Shown here: positions 16,237 through 26,836 of the stretch, piece after piece | Layout: each line of letters starts with the position of its first letter | How positions within the stretch are numbered: position 1 is the first letter of the stretch | NCBI GenBank assembly: GCA_965661115.1 | Contig: CBFICO010000004.1 | Coordinates: 1-64,000 of the forward strand | From: UBA6770 sp965661115 | GTDB taxonomy: Bacteria > Bacteroidota > Bacteroidia > Flavobacteriales_G > Salibacteraceae | Direction of reading: 5' to 3' | Length of the DNA: 64,000 nt | The notes under the pieces: generated by a model | Databases searched by the model: none | The model's input: the letters and a program-made list of their open reading frames with translations, nothing else | What the model was told of the DNA's origin: nothing | Position numbers and translations under genes: made by a program

Positions 16237-19083
16237 TTACTCTGCAGTTTCGTACTCCTCTAGTGGAGGACATGCGCAAATTAAATTTCTGTCTCCAAAA
16301 GCATCATCAATACGAGCAACTGGAACCCAATATTTTGCAGACTCCACCCATGGTAACGGATAAGCTGCTGCTTCTCTCGAATAAGGTTTATCCCAGTTAG
16401 AACTCATAATTTCTTGCGCTCTGTGCGGTGCGTTTTTGACCACATTATTGTCTTTATCCGCTTCGCCATTTTCTATTGCAGCAATCTCTTTTCTAATTTG
16501 AATCATTGCGTCGCAGAATCTGTCTAGCTCAGCCTTGCTCTCGCTTTCTGTAGGCTCCACCATAAGCGTACCAGCAACTGGGAAACTTACCGTAGGTGCA
16601 TGGAAACCGAAGTCGATTAGTCGTTTTGCGATATCAACCACTTCAATTCCAGCCGTTTTCTTGAAATTTCTGCAATCCAAAATCATCTCGTGAGCAACTC
16701 TATTGTTTGCACCTAAATACAATACTGGGTAATGCTCTTTTAAACGCTCCTTGATATAATTTGCATTAAGAATAGCGTATTGAGTAGATTCTTTCAATCC
16801 TGTTTTACCCAACATCTTGCAATAAGCGTATGAGATCAATAAGATAGAAGCCGAACCCCAAGGCGCAGCACTTAAGGGAGAAACTGCATCTGGATTATCA
16901 TTTAAGCGGAATGAGTGACCTGGTAAAAACTTAGCTAAATGCTCAGCAACTCCAATTGGGCCAACTCCAGGACCACCGCCACCATGTGGAATGGCAAAAG
17001 TTTTGTGCAAATTCAAGTGGCAAACATCGGCACCAATATTACCTGGACTTGTTAGACCCACTTGTGCATTCATATTGGCACCATCCATATAAACTTGACC
17101 TCCATTTTCATGGATAATGTCTGTCATGGTGATTATCTCTTCTTCATAAACACCGTGAGTAGAAGGATACGTAACCATTAAACAAGAAAGCGTGTCTTTG
17201 TATTTCTCTGCTTTCTCACGTAAATCGTTTACATCAATATTTCCGTTTTCTAAACTCTTAACTACCACTACCTTCATTCCCGCCATAACAGCTGACGCAG
17301 GGTTTGTTCCATGAGCACTTGATGGAATTAATGCAATATTTCTTTCTGGATTTCCATTAGCGCGGTGATAAGCTCGAATGGTTAACAACCCTGCGTATTC
17401 TCCTTGCGCGCCAGAATTTGGCTGAAAGGAGACAGCGGCAAAACCGGTAATTGCACATAGCCATTGCTCTAAATCTTCGATAACCTGATCGTAACCAGCC
17501 GTTTGATCTGCCGGAACAAACGGATGAATACTCGAAAACTCAGGCATTGATACTGGATACATTTGCGTAGCAGCGTTCAATTTCATAGTACAAGACCCCA
17601 ATGAAATCATTGAATGCGTTAAAGAAATGTCTTTGTTTTCTAACGACTTTAAGTAACGCATCATTTCACTCTCTGAGTGATAGCTGTTAAAAGTAGGATG
17701 AGTCAAAAATTCTGAAGTACGATTTAAGTGAGCAGGGATACCCAAACTACAATCAGCAAGTACCACATCTTTTCCTTTTACCTTAGCAAAACCAGCAACT
17801 AAATCAGCTAAATCCTGATTCATTACCGTTTCGTCAATACTTACCGAAACAGTCCCCTCTTCGTACCACAAGTTTATTCCTTTGTCTTCAAAGGTTCTTT
17901 TGATTAAGCTCTCTTCAGCTTTTATTGTAATGGTATCGAACCATGTATTATTTACAATTTCGAAACCTAAGTTTTTAACCGCACAAGCCAAACGATTGGT
18001 GTGCTCATGAATTCGATTTGCAATTTCCTTTAGCCCTTCTGGCCCATGATAAACGGCGTACGATCCCGCCATATTTGCCAACAACGCCTGTGCCGTACAG
18101 ATATTAGAAGTAGCTCTATCGCGCTTGATGTGTTGCTCTCTAGTTTGCAACGCCATACGCAGCGCTTTGTTTCCATTTCTATCTTGAGAAACACCAATTA
18201 TTCTACCCGGAATAAACCTTTTGTATTCTTCCTGAGTAGCAAAAAATGCAGCGTGAGGACCACCAAACCCCATTGGCACACCAAATCGTTGCGAATTACC
18301 CACAACAACATCGGCACCCCATTCACCTGGAGGCGTTAACTTTACCAAAGACATTAAATCAGAAGCAACAGCAACTTTAGCTCCGAATTCGTGTGCAGAA
18401 GCTACAAAACCTGAGTAGTCTTCAATCGTTCCAATTCGGTTTGGATATTGTACTAAAGCACCAAAAGTTTTTTCGTTGAATTTAAAAGATCTCCAATCTC
18501 CAACAACCAGTTCAATATCTAGAGGAATAGCACGTGTTTTAATAACGTCTATTGAATGCGCGTAACAATTTTCATCAACAAAAAATACGTTCTTTCCAGC
18601 CTTTTCGTCGGCACGACTTCGAGCATGAAATAATAGAATCATGGCCTCTGCAGCAGCAGTAGCTTCATCTAAAAGTGAAGCATTCGCCAGCTCCATTCCT
18701 GTAAGATCTGAACACACCGTTTGAAAATTCAAAAGTGCTTCTAAACGACCTTGAGAAATCTCTGCCTGATAAGGGGTATAGGCTGTGTACCAACCTGGGT
18801 TCTCAAACATATTACGCTTAATTACCGAAGGGGTTATTGTGCCATAATAACCTTGCCCAATGTAAGAGCGGAAAACTTGATTTTTTGACGCAACACCGTC
18901 AATGTGTCTCAGGTATTCAAACTCGCTAATTCCCTCTGGAATATCTAAATCTGATTTTAATCGAATTTGAGCCGGAATGGTCTCATCCACTAATCGCTCC
19001 AAAGAATCTGCTCCAACTACATTTAGCATCTCTGAAACATTGTTGCCTCTTGGGCCAATGTGTCTGTTTTTAAAATTTTCCAT
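16237..19083 (-). CDS. gcvP: Glycine dehydrogenase (aminomethyl-transferring), P protein
   Basis: This is the PLP-dependent decarboxylase of the glycine cleavage system. The 948-residue single-chain form joins both halves: the N-terminal half starts [17 protein letters not shown], and the C-terminal half carries the PLP lysine in [20 protein letters not shown] near residue 695. [19 protein letters not shown] and [16 protein letters not shown] are also typical. gcvT and gcvH are not in the window. A TATATTTG box precedes the gene, and a stem-loop terminator follows it. I see no glycine riboswitch in the short 5' region. Confidence 0.98.
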   Translation of the reverse strand: MENFKNRHIGPRGNNVSEMLNVVGADSLERLVDETIPAQIRLKSDLDIPEGISEFEYLRHIDGVASKNQVFRSYIGQGYYGTITPSVIKRNMFENPGWYTAYTPYQAEISQGRLEALLNFQTVCSDLTGMELANASLLDEATAAAEAMILLFHARSRADEKAGKNVFFVDENCYAHSIDVIKTRAIPLDIELVVGDWRSFKFNEKTFGALVQYPNRIGTIEDYSGFVASAHEFGAKVAVASDLMSLVKLTPPGEWGADVVVGNSQRFGVPMGFGGPHAAFFATQEEYKRFIPGRIIGVSQDRNGNKALRMALQTREQHIKRDRATSNICTAQALLANMAGSYAVYHGPEGLKEIANRIHEHTNRLACAVKNLGFEIVNNTWFDTITIKAEESLIKRTFEDKGINLWYEEGTVSVSIDETVMNQDLADLVAGFAKVKGKDVVLADCSLGIPAHLNRTSEFLTHPTFNSYHSESEMMRYLKSLENKDISLTHSMISLGSCTMKLNAATQMYPVSMPEFSSIHPFVPADQTAGYDQVIEDLEQWLCAITGFAAVSFQPNSGAQGEYAGLLTIRAYHRANGNPERNIALIPSSAHGTNPASAVMAGMKVVVVKSLENGNIDVNDLREKAEKYKDTLSCLMVTYPSTHGVYEEEIITMTDIIHENGGQVYMDGANMNAQVGLTSPGNIGADVCHLNLHKTFAIPHGGGGPGVGPIGVAEHLAKFLPGHSFRLNDNPDAVSPLSAAPWGSASILLISYAYCKMLGKTGLKESTQYAILNANYIKERLKEHYPVLYLGANNRVAHEMILDCRNFKKTAGIEVVDIAKRLIDFGFHAPTVSFPVAGTLMVEPTESESKAELDRFCDAMIQIRKEIAAIENGEADKDNNVVKNAPHRAQEIMSSNWDKPYSREAAAYPLPWVESAKYWVPVARIDDAFGDRNLICACPPLEEYETAE

Positions 19084-19114
19084 TTTATATAGCTTTTATT
19101 GCCAAAAAAGACCG

Positions 19115-19122
19115 CAAATATA
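19115..19122 (-). promoter_or_regulatory. -7 box of the gcvP promoter
   Basis: TATATTTG on the reverse strand lies 31 bases upstream of the gcvP ATG and matches TAnnTTTG exactly. A -33 TTTG is not obvious. Confidence 0.4.
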
Positions 19123-19213
19123 CGTCAGTCTCTACCTTTCCTTGTTATGGAATAAGACTGCTTTTAGGGTATTTTGTTTAGCTACTTTTGACTTTTTAAA
19201 ACGAATACCCCGT

Positions 19214-19843
19214 ATGCTAAAAAAGGTTCTTCTTTTTATTCTTATTTCGCTGGTAGCTACAACGTTGTTTGGGCAAACGGAAAAACGCCTACTTATGCTG
19301 GGTGGACAGGTTTTAGAAGGATTGCAACTGGACGAAAACATTGAAGAAATTGTATTTGAAACCACAAAAAAAAATGGGAAAATCAAAATCGTAATTGTAG
19401 ATAAATCCCGAATATTTTCGAGTACAGAAAGTGATATTGAAACCGTGCATTACAACCCTGACAGTAGCGAAACAGGCTACTCAATTAATGAAATGCGCTA
19501 TTACATTAAAGGCCAGCAAGATGGAAGAGTATTACAAAAAACCACGGCAACTTGGATAGTTTCGGTTGCTGTTAGCGGAGCATTAGCCACTTACGCAGGG
19601 AGTGAAGGTTCGGCCGCAGTAGTAATTGCACCAATACCAGGAGCAATTTTCGGAAGTTTAAGCTCAAGAAATGTACCGCCTAATAAACACGCAACAGGAA
19701 CAGAACCTTCAAATAAGGCGGCGTACATAGCTGGTTACAAACAATCGACGAGAATGAAAAAAATAGTGCACAGTATTTTGGGTTCCGTAATTGGAACTGT
19801 TGTGGGGGGAGCAATTGGTTTTCAAATGAATGGCAACTCGTGA
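19214..19843 (+). CDS. Secreted/membrane protein of unknown function
   Basis: The open frame is longer, but the ATG at 19214 places a signal peptide (LKKVLLFILISLVATTLFGQ) at the start and follows a TACTTTTG box at 19183-19190. Of the 209 residues, the first half is a small beta domain (KRLLMLGGQVLEGLQLDENI, FETTKKNGKIKIVIVDKSRI). The second half has two glycine/alanine-rich hydrophobic stretches (WIVSVAVSGALATYAG and ILGSVIGTVVGGAIGF). The family is not recognised. Its stop overlaps the GTG start of the next gene by 4 bases, so the two are linked. Confidence 0.65.
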   Translation: MLKKVLLFILISLVATTLFGQTEKRLLMLGGQVLEGLQLDENIEEIVFETTKKNGKIKIVIVDKSRIFSSTESDIETVHYNPDSSETGYSINEMRYYIKGQQDGRVLQKTTATWIVSVAVSGALATYAGSEGSAAVVIAPIPGAIFGSLSSRNVPPNKHATGTEPSNKAAYIAGYKQSTRMKKIVHSILGSVIGTVVGGAIGFQMNGNS

Positions 19844-20700
19844 ACAAGCTATTAATTTCACTTACTAATTTTTTTCTGTTCAGCAATCTATATGTTGCTG
19901 CTCCTGTATGTGCAATTAGTGCTGCATCATATTATGTTTTTAATTACCCTATTGACCTTACGCTGTTAACTTTTATCTATAGCAGTACATTGTTCATTTA
20001 CAATTTGCATCGCATTGTTGGGGTAGATCAAATTGAGGAAGAAAGTCGATCGCCAAGACATGTATGGGCAATTAAAAATAAAAACCTCTTATTCTTTTTA
20101 GTAATTATTTCTGGAAGTATTGCCGTAGTAATGGCTTTACTCATGGGAACCAATTTTATTACCCCAATTTCTATACCGGCCATTATAGCTTTAGGATATA
20201 GCATGCCAATTGTAAAACGCAAAGGAAAATATTGGCGATTGCGTGATGTTCCATTCGCCAAGGTATTTTTAATTAGCCTTACCGTAAGCTATGTAACGGT
20301 GTACTTGCCCTTTTATAACGAGTTAGAACTCTTTTTTGAAGCTAACTTATTCTACTATTTCCTCAGTCGATTCTTTTTCATTTTCGCCATCACCATTCCG
20401 TTTGATATCAGAGACGTTGACTTTGACCAGGGGAGTTCTTTAAACACCATTCCAATGATGGTTGGCATAGAAAAATCGAAGCAAATTTCATTGTTAAGCT
20501 TGGCGGCTTTCTCTTTTATTGTGATGATATTGTTTCAAACAAGTGCATACATGAGTGTGGCCCATTTAGTGTCTGCAATTTTTGCTGGCTGGGTTATCAC
20601 ACTATGCAAAAAAGACAGCTCTGAATACTATTTTTCTTTGTTGGTTGAAGGTACGATGCTGGTGCTTTTTGGGTTAGTTTATTGGGTAAGCCTAGCTTAA
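19840..20700 (+). CDS. UbiA-like polytopic membrane protein
   Basis: The 286-residue protein has about eight to nine membrane helices and the shape of the UbiA prenyltransferase superfamily. The second Asp motif is clear (FDIRDVDFDQGSSLNTIPMMVG, near residue 198). The first, normally NxxxDxxxD, is degenerate and reads YNLHRIVGVDQIEEES. It could be a divergent aromatic prenyltransferase, or a relative that has lost catalysis. The start is GTG, overlapping the stop of the previous gene. It converges on mfd with an 11-base gap. Confidence 0.7.
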   Translation: MNKLLISLTNFFLFSNLYVAAPVCAISAASYYVFNYPIDLTLLTFIYSSTLFIYNLHRIVGVDQIEEESRSPRHVWAIKNKNLLFFLVIISGSIAVVMALLMGTNFITPISIPAIIALGYSMPIVKRKGKYWRLRDVPFAKVFLISLTVSYVTVYLPFYNELELFFEANLFYYFLSRFFFIFAITIPFDIRDVDFDQGSSLNTIPMMVGIEKSKQISLLSLAAFSFIVMILFQTSAYMSVAHLVSAIFAGWVITLCKKDSSEYYFSLLVEGTMLVLFGLVYWVSLA

Positions 20701-20711
20701 ATCAAATAAGA

Positions 20712-23700
20712 TTAACCCACCCTCATTGGCTCAATAATGCTCAAAGCCTCTTCCAACGAGGTAACCCCTTCAAACACTATATACAATCTTTCCTTGCGTT
20801 CTTTCATTTGAGTTTTGCCCGGATTTGCATTTACGTATTGCACTATGTAGTGGAACTGATTGGACTGGTAAAACCTTGATTTTGGGTTAGAAACAAAGTA
20901 ACATAGTAGCTTTTTGTTCTTTAAAACGATTTTCTCAAAACCTAGTTTCTCCGCCAACCATTGCAAACGAACACCACTAATTAATTGATGAGTTTCTGAT
21001 GGTATAGGACCGAAACGATCTTTTAAATCACGCTCAAATTTTTCGAGTTGAGTTTCAGTTTTTACATCCGAAAGCTGACGATACAACTGCAAGCGTTCGT
21101 TTACATTTCGTACGTATTTGTTTGGAATCAATATCTCTAAATCCGTATCCAACTGGCAATCTAACACAAAGTTTTGTAGCTCAGATTCTTCTTCTTTAAA
21201 CAAATCTTTAAATTCGTTTTCCTTGAGTTCGTGAATGGCTTCGTCCAGTATTTTTTGGTAAGTCTCGAAACCAATATCTGCCATAAAACCACTTTGCTCT
21301 CCGCCCAATAAATTTCCAGCTCCACGAATATCCAAATCGCGCATGGAGATATTAAAACCAGAACCTAAATCAGAAAATTGCTCAATGGCCGTCATTCTTT
21401 TTCTGGCCTCGGGTGTAAGCGAACTCATTGGAGGGGATAACAAGTAACAAAATGCTTTTCTATTGCTTCTACCCACTCTACCTCGCATCTGGTGTAAGTC
21501 GCTTAAACCAAAGTTATGTGCGTTGTTTATTATAATGGTGTTGGCGTTTGAAATATCAAGTCCAGACTCAATAATAGTAGTAGCAATCAACACATCAAAT
21601 TCGTGTTCCATAAAGGCGTACATAGTTTTTTCGAGTTGATGACCTTCTAATTGTCCGTGTGCAATTCCAATTCGGACCTCAGGTACCAACCGCTGAATCA
21701 TTCCAGCGACTTCTCTAATATTCTCTACTCGGTTGTGCACCACAAACGCTTGTCCACCACGACTCACCTCATAATAAATGGCATCCCGAATGGTTTCTTC
21801 GTTAAACGGTTTTAGAATGGTTTCTACTGGTTGTCGATTTGGTGGAGGTGTATTTATCACGCTCAAATCTCTGGCTTTCATCAATGAAAATTGCAAGGTT
21901 CTCGGGATGGGAGTTGCCGTTAAAGTGAGTGTATCAATGTTTTCTTTAATGGTTTTAAGCTTGTCTTTTACCCCAACACCAAACTTTTGTTCCTCATCGA
22001 TTATCATTAAACCAAGATCCTTGAACTTAACGTCTTTACCTACAATTCGATGTGTTCCTATAATAATGTCAATTTTGCCCTCTTCAAGTTTTTGCAGTGT
22101 TTCTTTTTGCTCTTTGGCGGTTTTAAATCGATTGATATAATCGACAGTACAGGGCAAATCAGCTAATCGATCTTTAAAGGTTTTCCAGTGCTGATAGGTA
22201 AGTACCGTGGTAGGCGCCAAAACAGCAACCTGCTTACTATCTACAACTGCTTTAAAGGCTGCGCGAATAGCAATTTCAGTTTTTCCAAATCCAACATCAC
22301 CGCATATTAGACGATCCATTGGATGAGGTTTTTCCATATCCTTTTTTACATCAATAGTCGCTTTTTCTTGGTCAGGAGTATCTTCATAAATAAAAGAACT
22401 CTCCAGCTCATGTTGCAAATAATTATCGGGAGAATAGGAAAACCCTGGCGCTGCTTTTCGCTTGGCGTACAGCTTAATGAGGTCGTAGGCAATCTCTTTT
22501 ACCTTCTTTTTGGTTTTTTGCTTGAGTACTTTCCAAGTTTGGGTACCCAGTTTGTTCATGGTTGGTGCAGTTCCATCCTTTCCGGTAAAGCGCGCAATTC
22601 GGTGCAAGGAGTGAATGCTTACGTACAAGATATCGCCGTCTTTATAAATCAATCGAATAGCCTCTTGCTCCTTGCCGTTATTCTCGATTTTTTGCAGCCC
22701 ATCAAACTGACCCACACCATAATCGATATGAGTTACATAATCGCCTTTTTGCAGACTCGTTAATTCCTTTAAAGTTATGGCCTGCTTGGCTTTGTTGTAA
22801 CCTTCTTTGAGCCTAAATCTTTGGTAGCGTTCAAAAATTTGATGGTCGGTATAAACTGCAATTTTCAAATCGCTATCAATAAACCCTTCGTGAGCAGTTT
22901 GCAGAATTGGAGAAAACTCTACTTGAGCATCAATATCTTCAAAAATGGCGTGCAAACGTTCCATTTGTTTGGCTTGACTCGATAAGATAAAGTTGGTTAA
23001 ACCATTGTCTTTGTTGGTATGTAAATCTTGCGCTAGGATATCAAACTTTTTGTTGAAAGTTGGCTGCGGTTTTTGATTGAACTGAACTACTTGAGTTGGG
23101 TTAGATTCAAAGCTTCCGCCGTACTCTAAAACGCGGTGTTTTTTCAAACCCTCATCAAATTGATTAGGAAGGATGTACAACTCTTCGGGCTTAGATTGAA
23201 CGGTGTCTTCCGAGAGACCTTTGAACGCTTCTTCGGCAACCTCAAATGATTTTTTTATCTGCTCTTTAGAAAGCTCTTTTTCTTTCAACCAAATGAAGGA
23301 GTTAGCTGGTAAAAAGTCAAAAAATGCCTCACGCGATTCCATTAAATTGTGGTCTTGAACGTTGGGTAAGATGTGAATCTTTTTATAATTCTTTTTTGAA
23401 AGTTGACTTGCCGGGTCAAAGGTTCTAATCGAATCAATTTCATCGCCAAAAAACTCTACACGGTATGGGTCGTCGTTTGCAAAGGAGAAAATATCCACTA
23501 TTCCCCCGCGAATTGAAAACTGGCCGGGTCCGGTTACAAAATCTACTCGTTCAAAATGATACTCGTAAAGCAGCTCATTGATAAAATCTATGGAAATTTC
23601 TTCCTCAACCTTTAGCTCGAGAATGTTCTTTTTAAGTTGCTTTTTGGTTACCACCTTTTCGCTAAGTGCTTCGCCATAAGTTACCACCACCATCCAAGAA

Positions 23701-24056
23701 GGCTTTTTTACAATTCGGTCAAGCGTTTCGGCGCGCATAAGTACATTGGTGTTGTCAACCGATTCTTGCTTGTATGGATATTTAAATGGAGAAGGAAAAA
23801 ACAATACTTTATCTTCTCCCAATAGGTCTTGTAGGTCGTTTAGGGCATAAGCGGCATTTTCTTTATCGTTGAGTACTACCACATGTAAGCCATGGGCTTG
23901 TTTTGCCATGGAAGCAATAAAAAACTGAGAAGCACTTCCTCTAAATCCTTTTAAATGAATGTTAGGTTTTGGCTCAGCTTTGCAATGCTGCTCTACTTGT
24001 ACCACTTGTGGCCATGTGCCAAAACCGGAATTAAACTCTGCTTTTGTTACGGACAT
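20712..24056 (-). CDS. mfd: Transcription-repair coupling factor
   Basis: It displaces stalled RNA polymerase and recruits the UvrABC excision machinery. The 1114-residue protein has the UvrB-homologous N-terminal half and a CarD-like RNA polymerase interaction domain (LQKGDYVTHIDYGVGQFDGL, near residue 450). The RecG-like translocase follows, with Walker A CGDVGFGKTEIAIRAAF near residue 590, DEEQKFGVG near residue 687 and DLHQMRGRVGRSNRKAFCY. The C-terminal TRCF domain closes the protein. It is of full family length with no break. Confidence 0.98.
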   Translation of the reverse strand: MSVTKAEFNSGFGTWPQVVQVEQHCKAEPKPNIHLKGFRGSASQFFIASMAKQAHGLHVVVLNDKENAAYALNDLQDLLGEDKVLFFPSPFKYPYKQESVDNTNVLMRAETLDRIVKKPSWMVVVTYGEALSEKVVTKKQLKKNILELKVEEEISIDFINELLYEYHFERVDFVTGPGQFSIRGGIVDIFSFANDDPYRVEFFGDEIDSIRTFDPASQLSKKNYKKIHILPNVQDHNLMESREAFFDFLPANSFIWLKEKELSKEQIKKSFEVAEEAFKGLSEDTVQSKPEELYILPNQFDEGLKKHRVLEYGGSFESNPTQVVQFNQKPQPTFNKKFDILAQDLHTNKDNGLTNFILSSQAKQMERLHAIFEDIDAQVEFSPILQTAHEGFIDSDLKIAVYTDHQIFERYQRFRLKEGYNKAKQAITLKELTSLQKGDYVTHIDYGVGQFDGLQKIENNGKEQEAIRLIYKDGDILYVSIHSLHRIARFTGKDGTAPTMNKLGTQTWKVLKQKTKKKVKEIAYDLIKLYAKRKAAPGFSYSPDNYLQHELESSFIYEDTPDQEKATIDVKKDMEKPHPMDRLICGDVGFGKTEIAIRAAFKAVVDSKQVAVLAPTTVLTYQHWKTFKDRLADLPCTVDYINRFKTAKEQKETLQKLEEGKIDIIIGTHRIVGKDVKFKDLGLMIIDEEQKFGVGVKDKLKTIKENIDTLTLTATPIPRTLQFSLMKARDLSVINTPPPNRQPVETILKPFNEETIRDAIYYEVSRGGQAFVVHNRVENIREVAGMIQRLVPEVRIGIAHGQLEGHQLEKTMYAFMEHEFDVLIATTIIESGLDISNANTIIINNAHNFGLSDLHQMRGRVGRSNRKAFCYLLSPPMSSLTPEARKRMTAIEQFSDLGSGFNISMRDLDIRGAGNLLGGEQSGFMADIGFETYQKILDEAIHELKENEFKDLFKEEESELQNFVLDCQLDTDLEILIPNKYVRNVNERLQLYRQLSDVKTETQLEKFERDLKDRFGPIPSETHQLISGVRLQWLAEKLGFEKIVLKNKKLLCYFVSNPKSRFYQSNQFHYIVQYVNANPGKTQMKERKERLYIVFEGVTSLEEALSIIEPMRVG

Positions 24057-24146
24057 TTACTATAATACAAACGAGGCTGGCAAAAGTAAATAAGCCCTTA
24101 AATGAGGAGGTTTAACCGTTACATTTATTCTAAAGAACTCAAAAAA

Positions 24147-25199
24147 CTAACAACAACTATCAGCCTCACTTTCTGAATCTGCTGAAAATGGCATTGCACC
24201 ACCACAACCTTCAAAAATTCCAAAGTGAGTATCCCATGTTCCGTAGAAAGTAAAATGTGATTTGAATCGAGTAACGTATAACATGCGATAACTATTGCCA
24301 CAAACCGTCATCACTTTTCCTTTTGAGAAATAATGGTGGTCATCTAGTTCGAACCCATGTTCTTGGCCTGAAATTCCACCGTTGTACATAACTGCTTGAC
24401 CGTAATCTTCACAGTCGGATTCTAAGTCTTCGATTTTAAACAATCTGTACGTAACAGAGAAAAACTTGAGGTCACCAATTTTTTCTTCAAGCTCCTTATT
24501 TTCAACGGTTATCGGCTTATTTTCAACTGCTCTTGGGTCGGTAAAACCGGCTTTTTTAGCGTAATTCATAAAGTCGTTCCAATACAAAGCACCACTCAAA
24601 CATTCGCCCCAAAGAACTTTATCGTATTGCAGATGCTCAGGCACTCTTCTATCGCAATACACATCTGAGAAGTACATCTCTCCTCCAGGTTTGAGTAACT
24701 TGTAGGCATCATTCAAAACCTTTTGCTTCTCTTTAGCAAGGTTTACCACACAATTGGAGATTATTAAATCAAAACTTCCTTCTTCAAGTCCTAATTCATC
24801 CAATGCCTCAATATTGCCTTTTATGAATTCGATATTAGGCTTTGAGTATCCGAATTTTTGGGTGTGATAATCCACATATTTATTGGCTACTTCGAGTTGT
24901 TCGTCGGTCATATCCACACCAACAACATAGCCGCTTGGCCCAACCAATTTGCTAGCTATGTAACAATCGCGACCACTACCTGAACCTAAATCTAAAACTC
25001 TTAGACCTTCAACTTTAAACGGAATCGTTAATCCACACCCGTAATACTTGGCTTGCACCTCATCGTGCACTTCTCTGAGTGCTTCTTGAATGTATTTTGG
25101 CGGTGCCGTTAGCGTACAGCAAGCATTGGTTTTTAAATCTTCTGAAGTAGTTAATTCTTTACCGTAATACTCTTGTACTTCTTGATGTAGGGATTGCAT
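24147..25199 (-). CDS. Arsenite S-adenosylmethionine methyltransferase-like protein
   Basis: The 350-residue protein has a class I SAM fold (VLDLGSGSGRDCYIASKLVG near residue 70). The three cysteines that bind arsenite in ArsM-type enzymes are present: NACCT near residue 27, ISNCVVNL near residue 150 and WGECLSG near residue 200. The C-terminal domain matches the long ArsM form and the chain ends in CC. It would methylate As(III) to mono- and dimethylated forms in the cytoplasm. No arsR, arsB or arsC gene is adjacent, which is unusual for a resistance gene. It could also be a related thiol-dependent methyltransferase. Confidence 0.8.
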   Translation of the reverse strand: MQSLHQEVQEYYGKELTTSEDLKTNACCTLTAPPKYIQEALREVHDEVQAKYYGCGLTIPFKVEGLRVLDLGSGSGRDCYIASKLVGPSGYVVGVDMTDEQLEVANKYVDYHTQKFGYSKPNIEFIKGNIEALDELGLEEGSFDLIISNCVVNLAKEKQKVLNDAYKLLKPGGEMYFSDVYCDRRVPEHLQYDKVLWGECLSGALYWNDFMNYAKKAGFTDPRAVENKPITVENKELEEKIGDLKFFSVTYRLFKIEDLESDCEDYGQAVMYNGGISGQEHGFELDDHHYFSKGKVMTVCGNSYRMLYVTRFKSHFTFYGTWDTHFGIFEGCGGAMPFSADSESEADSCC

Positions 25200-25260
25200 A
25201 ACGCTGTTTTAAGGTTGCAAATGAACAATAATCAAACGACAGCTTTGGTTTGTTGGTTGA

Positions 25261-25310
25261 CAAATTTGGGCATCTGATGTCCGATGTCCGATGTCCGATG
25301 TCCAAATTTG
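25261..25310. repeat. Tandem 7-mer array inside an inverted repeat
   Basis: Four head-to-tail copies of GATGTCC (25276-25303) lie between CAAATTTGG (25261-25269) and CCAAATTTG (25302-25310), a perfect 9-bp inverted repeat. The array sits between arsM and fbp, both on the reverse strand. Confidence 0.8.
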
Positions 25311-25313
25311 ATT

Positions 25314-26294
25314 TTACTTCAACAACCCTTCAATCTCGGCAACCATATTTTTAGAGCCAACATAGTATGCGCATCGCTGGTGCAATTCGGTAGGCATAAT
25401 TTCCATAGTTCTGGTGTAACCGTCAGACGAGCTACCACCAGCTTGTTCAGCAATAAATGCTAGCGGATTACATTCGTACAACAACCGCAATTTTCCATTT
25501 GGTGCTTTAGTGGTTGAAGGGTACAAATAGACGCCACCTTTAATTAAGTTTCGGTGAAAATCTGCCACTAAAGAACCTATGTAACGCGCTGTTTTTTGCT
25601 CCTTTTTGCATTGGTCTAAGTAAGTTTGAATCCCTTCGGGCGAAAGGTGATAATTCCCCTCATTCATAGAGTATATCTTCCCGTTTTCAGAAGTTTTCAT
25701 GTTTGGGTGCGATAGACAAAACTCCCCAATTGAAGGATCTAAAGTAAAGCCATTTACACCGCTACCAGTAGTGTAAACCAACATTGAAGAAGAACCATAA
25801 AGCACGTAACCAGCAGCTACCTGTTCCGTGCCAGGTTGAAGAAAATCATCAATAGTTGCCTTAGTTCCTACTTCTGTTTTGCGTCGATAAATTGAAAAAA
25901 TGGTACCAATGGAAACATTTACATCAATGTTCGAAGAACCATCAAGCGGATCCATTGCTAAAACGTATTTTCCTTGTTTCGATTTTTCGTTTTCAAAAGC
26001 GATAAAGTCGTCGTTCTCTTCTGAGGCTATGCCACAAACTTCTCCGCCATTTTTAAGAGCTTTTATGAATACCTCATCCGCCAATACATCTAGTTTTTGC
26101 TGCTCTTCTCCTTGAATATTCTCAGAACCAACCGCCCCAGCCAAATCAACCAAACCCGCCATGTTAACCTCGCGGTTTACAATTTTTGCAGCAAAACCTA
26201 TATCGCGCAACAACCTAGAAAGATCGCCGGTTGCAAATGGAAATTCGTCTTGTCTGTCAATAATAAATTCGTCGAGGGTAGTAACTCCAATCAT
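25314..26294 (-). CDS. fbp: Fructose-1,6-bisphosphatase class I
   Basis: It hydrolyses fructose-1,6-bisphosphate to fructose-6-phosphate in gluconeogenesis. The 326-residue protein has the metal-binding signature [20 protein letters not shown] near residue 116. It also has [22 protein letters not shown] and the substrate segment [20 protein letters not shown]. The open frame extends to 26399, but the ATG at 26294 ([12 protein letters not shown]) fits the family start and lies just downstream of a TATATTTG box. The gene is divergent from the GNAT gene. Confidence 0.97.
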   Translation of the reverse strand: MIGVTTLDEFIIDRQDEFPFATGDLSRLLRDIGFAAKIVNREVNMAGLVDLAGAVGSENIQGEEQQKLDVLADEVFIKALKNGGEVCGIASEENDDFIAFENEKSKQGKYVLAMDPLDGSSNIDVNVSIGTIFSIYRRKTEVGTKATIDDFLQPGTEQVAAGYVLYGSSSMLVYTTGSGVNGFTLDPSIGEFCLSHPNMKTSENGKIYSMNEGNYHLSPEGIQTYLDQCKKEQKTARYIGSLVADFHRNLIKGGVYLYPSTTKAPNGKLRLLYECNPLAFIAEQAGGSSSDGYTRTMEIMPTELHQRCAYYVGSKNMVAEIEGLLK

Positions 26295-26313
26295 AGTTGT
26301 AAAAATCAGATTG

Positions 26314-26350
26314 CAAATATAGTTGTGATAAAAGGTTGAGATTATATTTG
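26314..26350. promoter_or_regulatory. Back-to-back promoters of fbp and the GNAT gene
   Basis: Reverse-strand TATATTTG (26321-26314) serves fbp. Forward TTG (26323-26325) and TATATTTG (26343-26350), 17 bases apart, serve the acetyltransferase gene. The two core promoters abut, so polymerase at one should exclude the other. Confidence 0.5.
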
Positions 26351-26355
26351 ACCAC

Positions 26356-26814
26356 ATGACTTCAAACATTTCACTCAGAGAAGGTACTCCTATAGACATA
26401 CCCGCATTATTGGCACTAATAAAAGAACTAGCTACCTACGAGCGTGAGCCCGATGCGGTAATTGTAACTGAAGAAGTTCTGCACGAAGACGGTTTTGGTC
26501 CAAATAAAATCTTCGATTTTTTAGTAGCTGAAAAAGAAGATGAAGTTGTGGGCATAGCCTTGTATTACACCAAATATTCCACTTGGAAAGGAAAGTGCTT
26601 TTATCTGGAGGACATTATTGTGAAGGAAAGCCACCGCATGCAAGGAATAGGTTCAATGCTTCTGAAAGAGCTTATTACCATTTCTGCAAAGGCTGGCGTA
26701 AAACGACTCGAATGGCAAGTACTTGATTGGAATGAACCCGCTATTCAATTCTATAAAAAGCACAAAGCTATCATTGATGGTGAATGGCTTAACTGTAAAG
26801 TTGAGTTTGAATAA
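26356..26814 (+). CDS. GNAT family N-acetyltransferase
   Basis: The 152-residue protein follows the diamine/thialysine acetyltransferase (SSAT-like) pattern: [23 protein letters not shown] at the start, FFxLVAE and [22 protein letters not shown] in the centre. The acetyl-CoA loop [13 protein letters not shown] follows, and then [18 protein letters not shown]. It probably acetylates a small amine in the cytoplasm; the exact substrate cannot be read. The rfbA ATG follows 22 bases downstream, so they may share a transcript. Confidence 0.88.
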   Translation: MTSNISLREGTPIDIPALLALIKELATYEREPDAVIVTEEVLHEDGFGPNKIFDFLVAEKEDEVVGIALYYTKYSTWKGKCFYLEDIIVKESHRMQGIGSMLLKELITISAKAGVKRLEWQVLDWNEPAIQFYKKHKAIIDGEWLNCKVEFE

Positions 26815-26836
26815 ATTTGCCATTCAAACAACAATT

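Noticed and set aside
16237..19213. Glycine riboswitch upstream of gcvP
   Set aside because: Only about 130 bases separate gcvP from the divergent gene, and a promoter box lies 31 bases from the ATG, leaving no room for the aptamer.
25276..25303. GATGTCC repeats as a CRISPR array
   Set aside because: The units are 7 bp with no spacers and there are no cas genes in the window.
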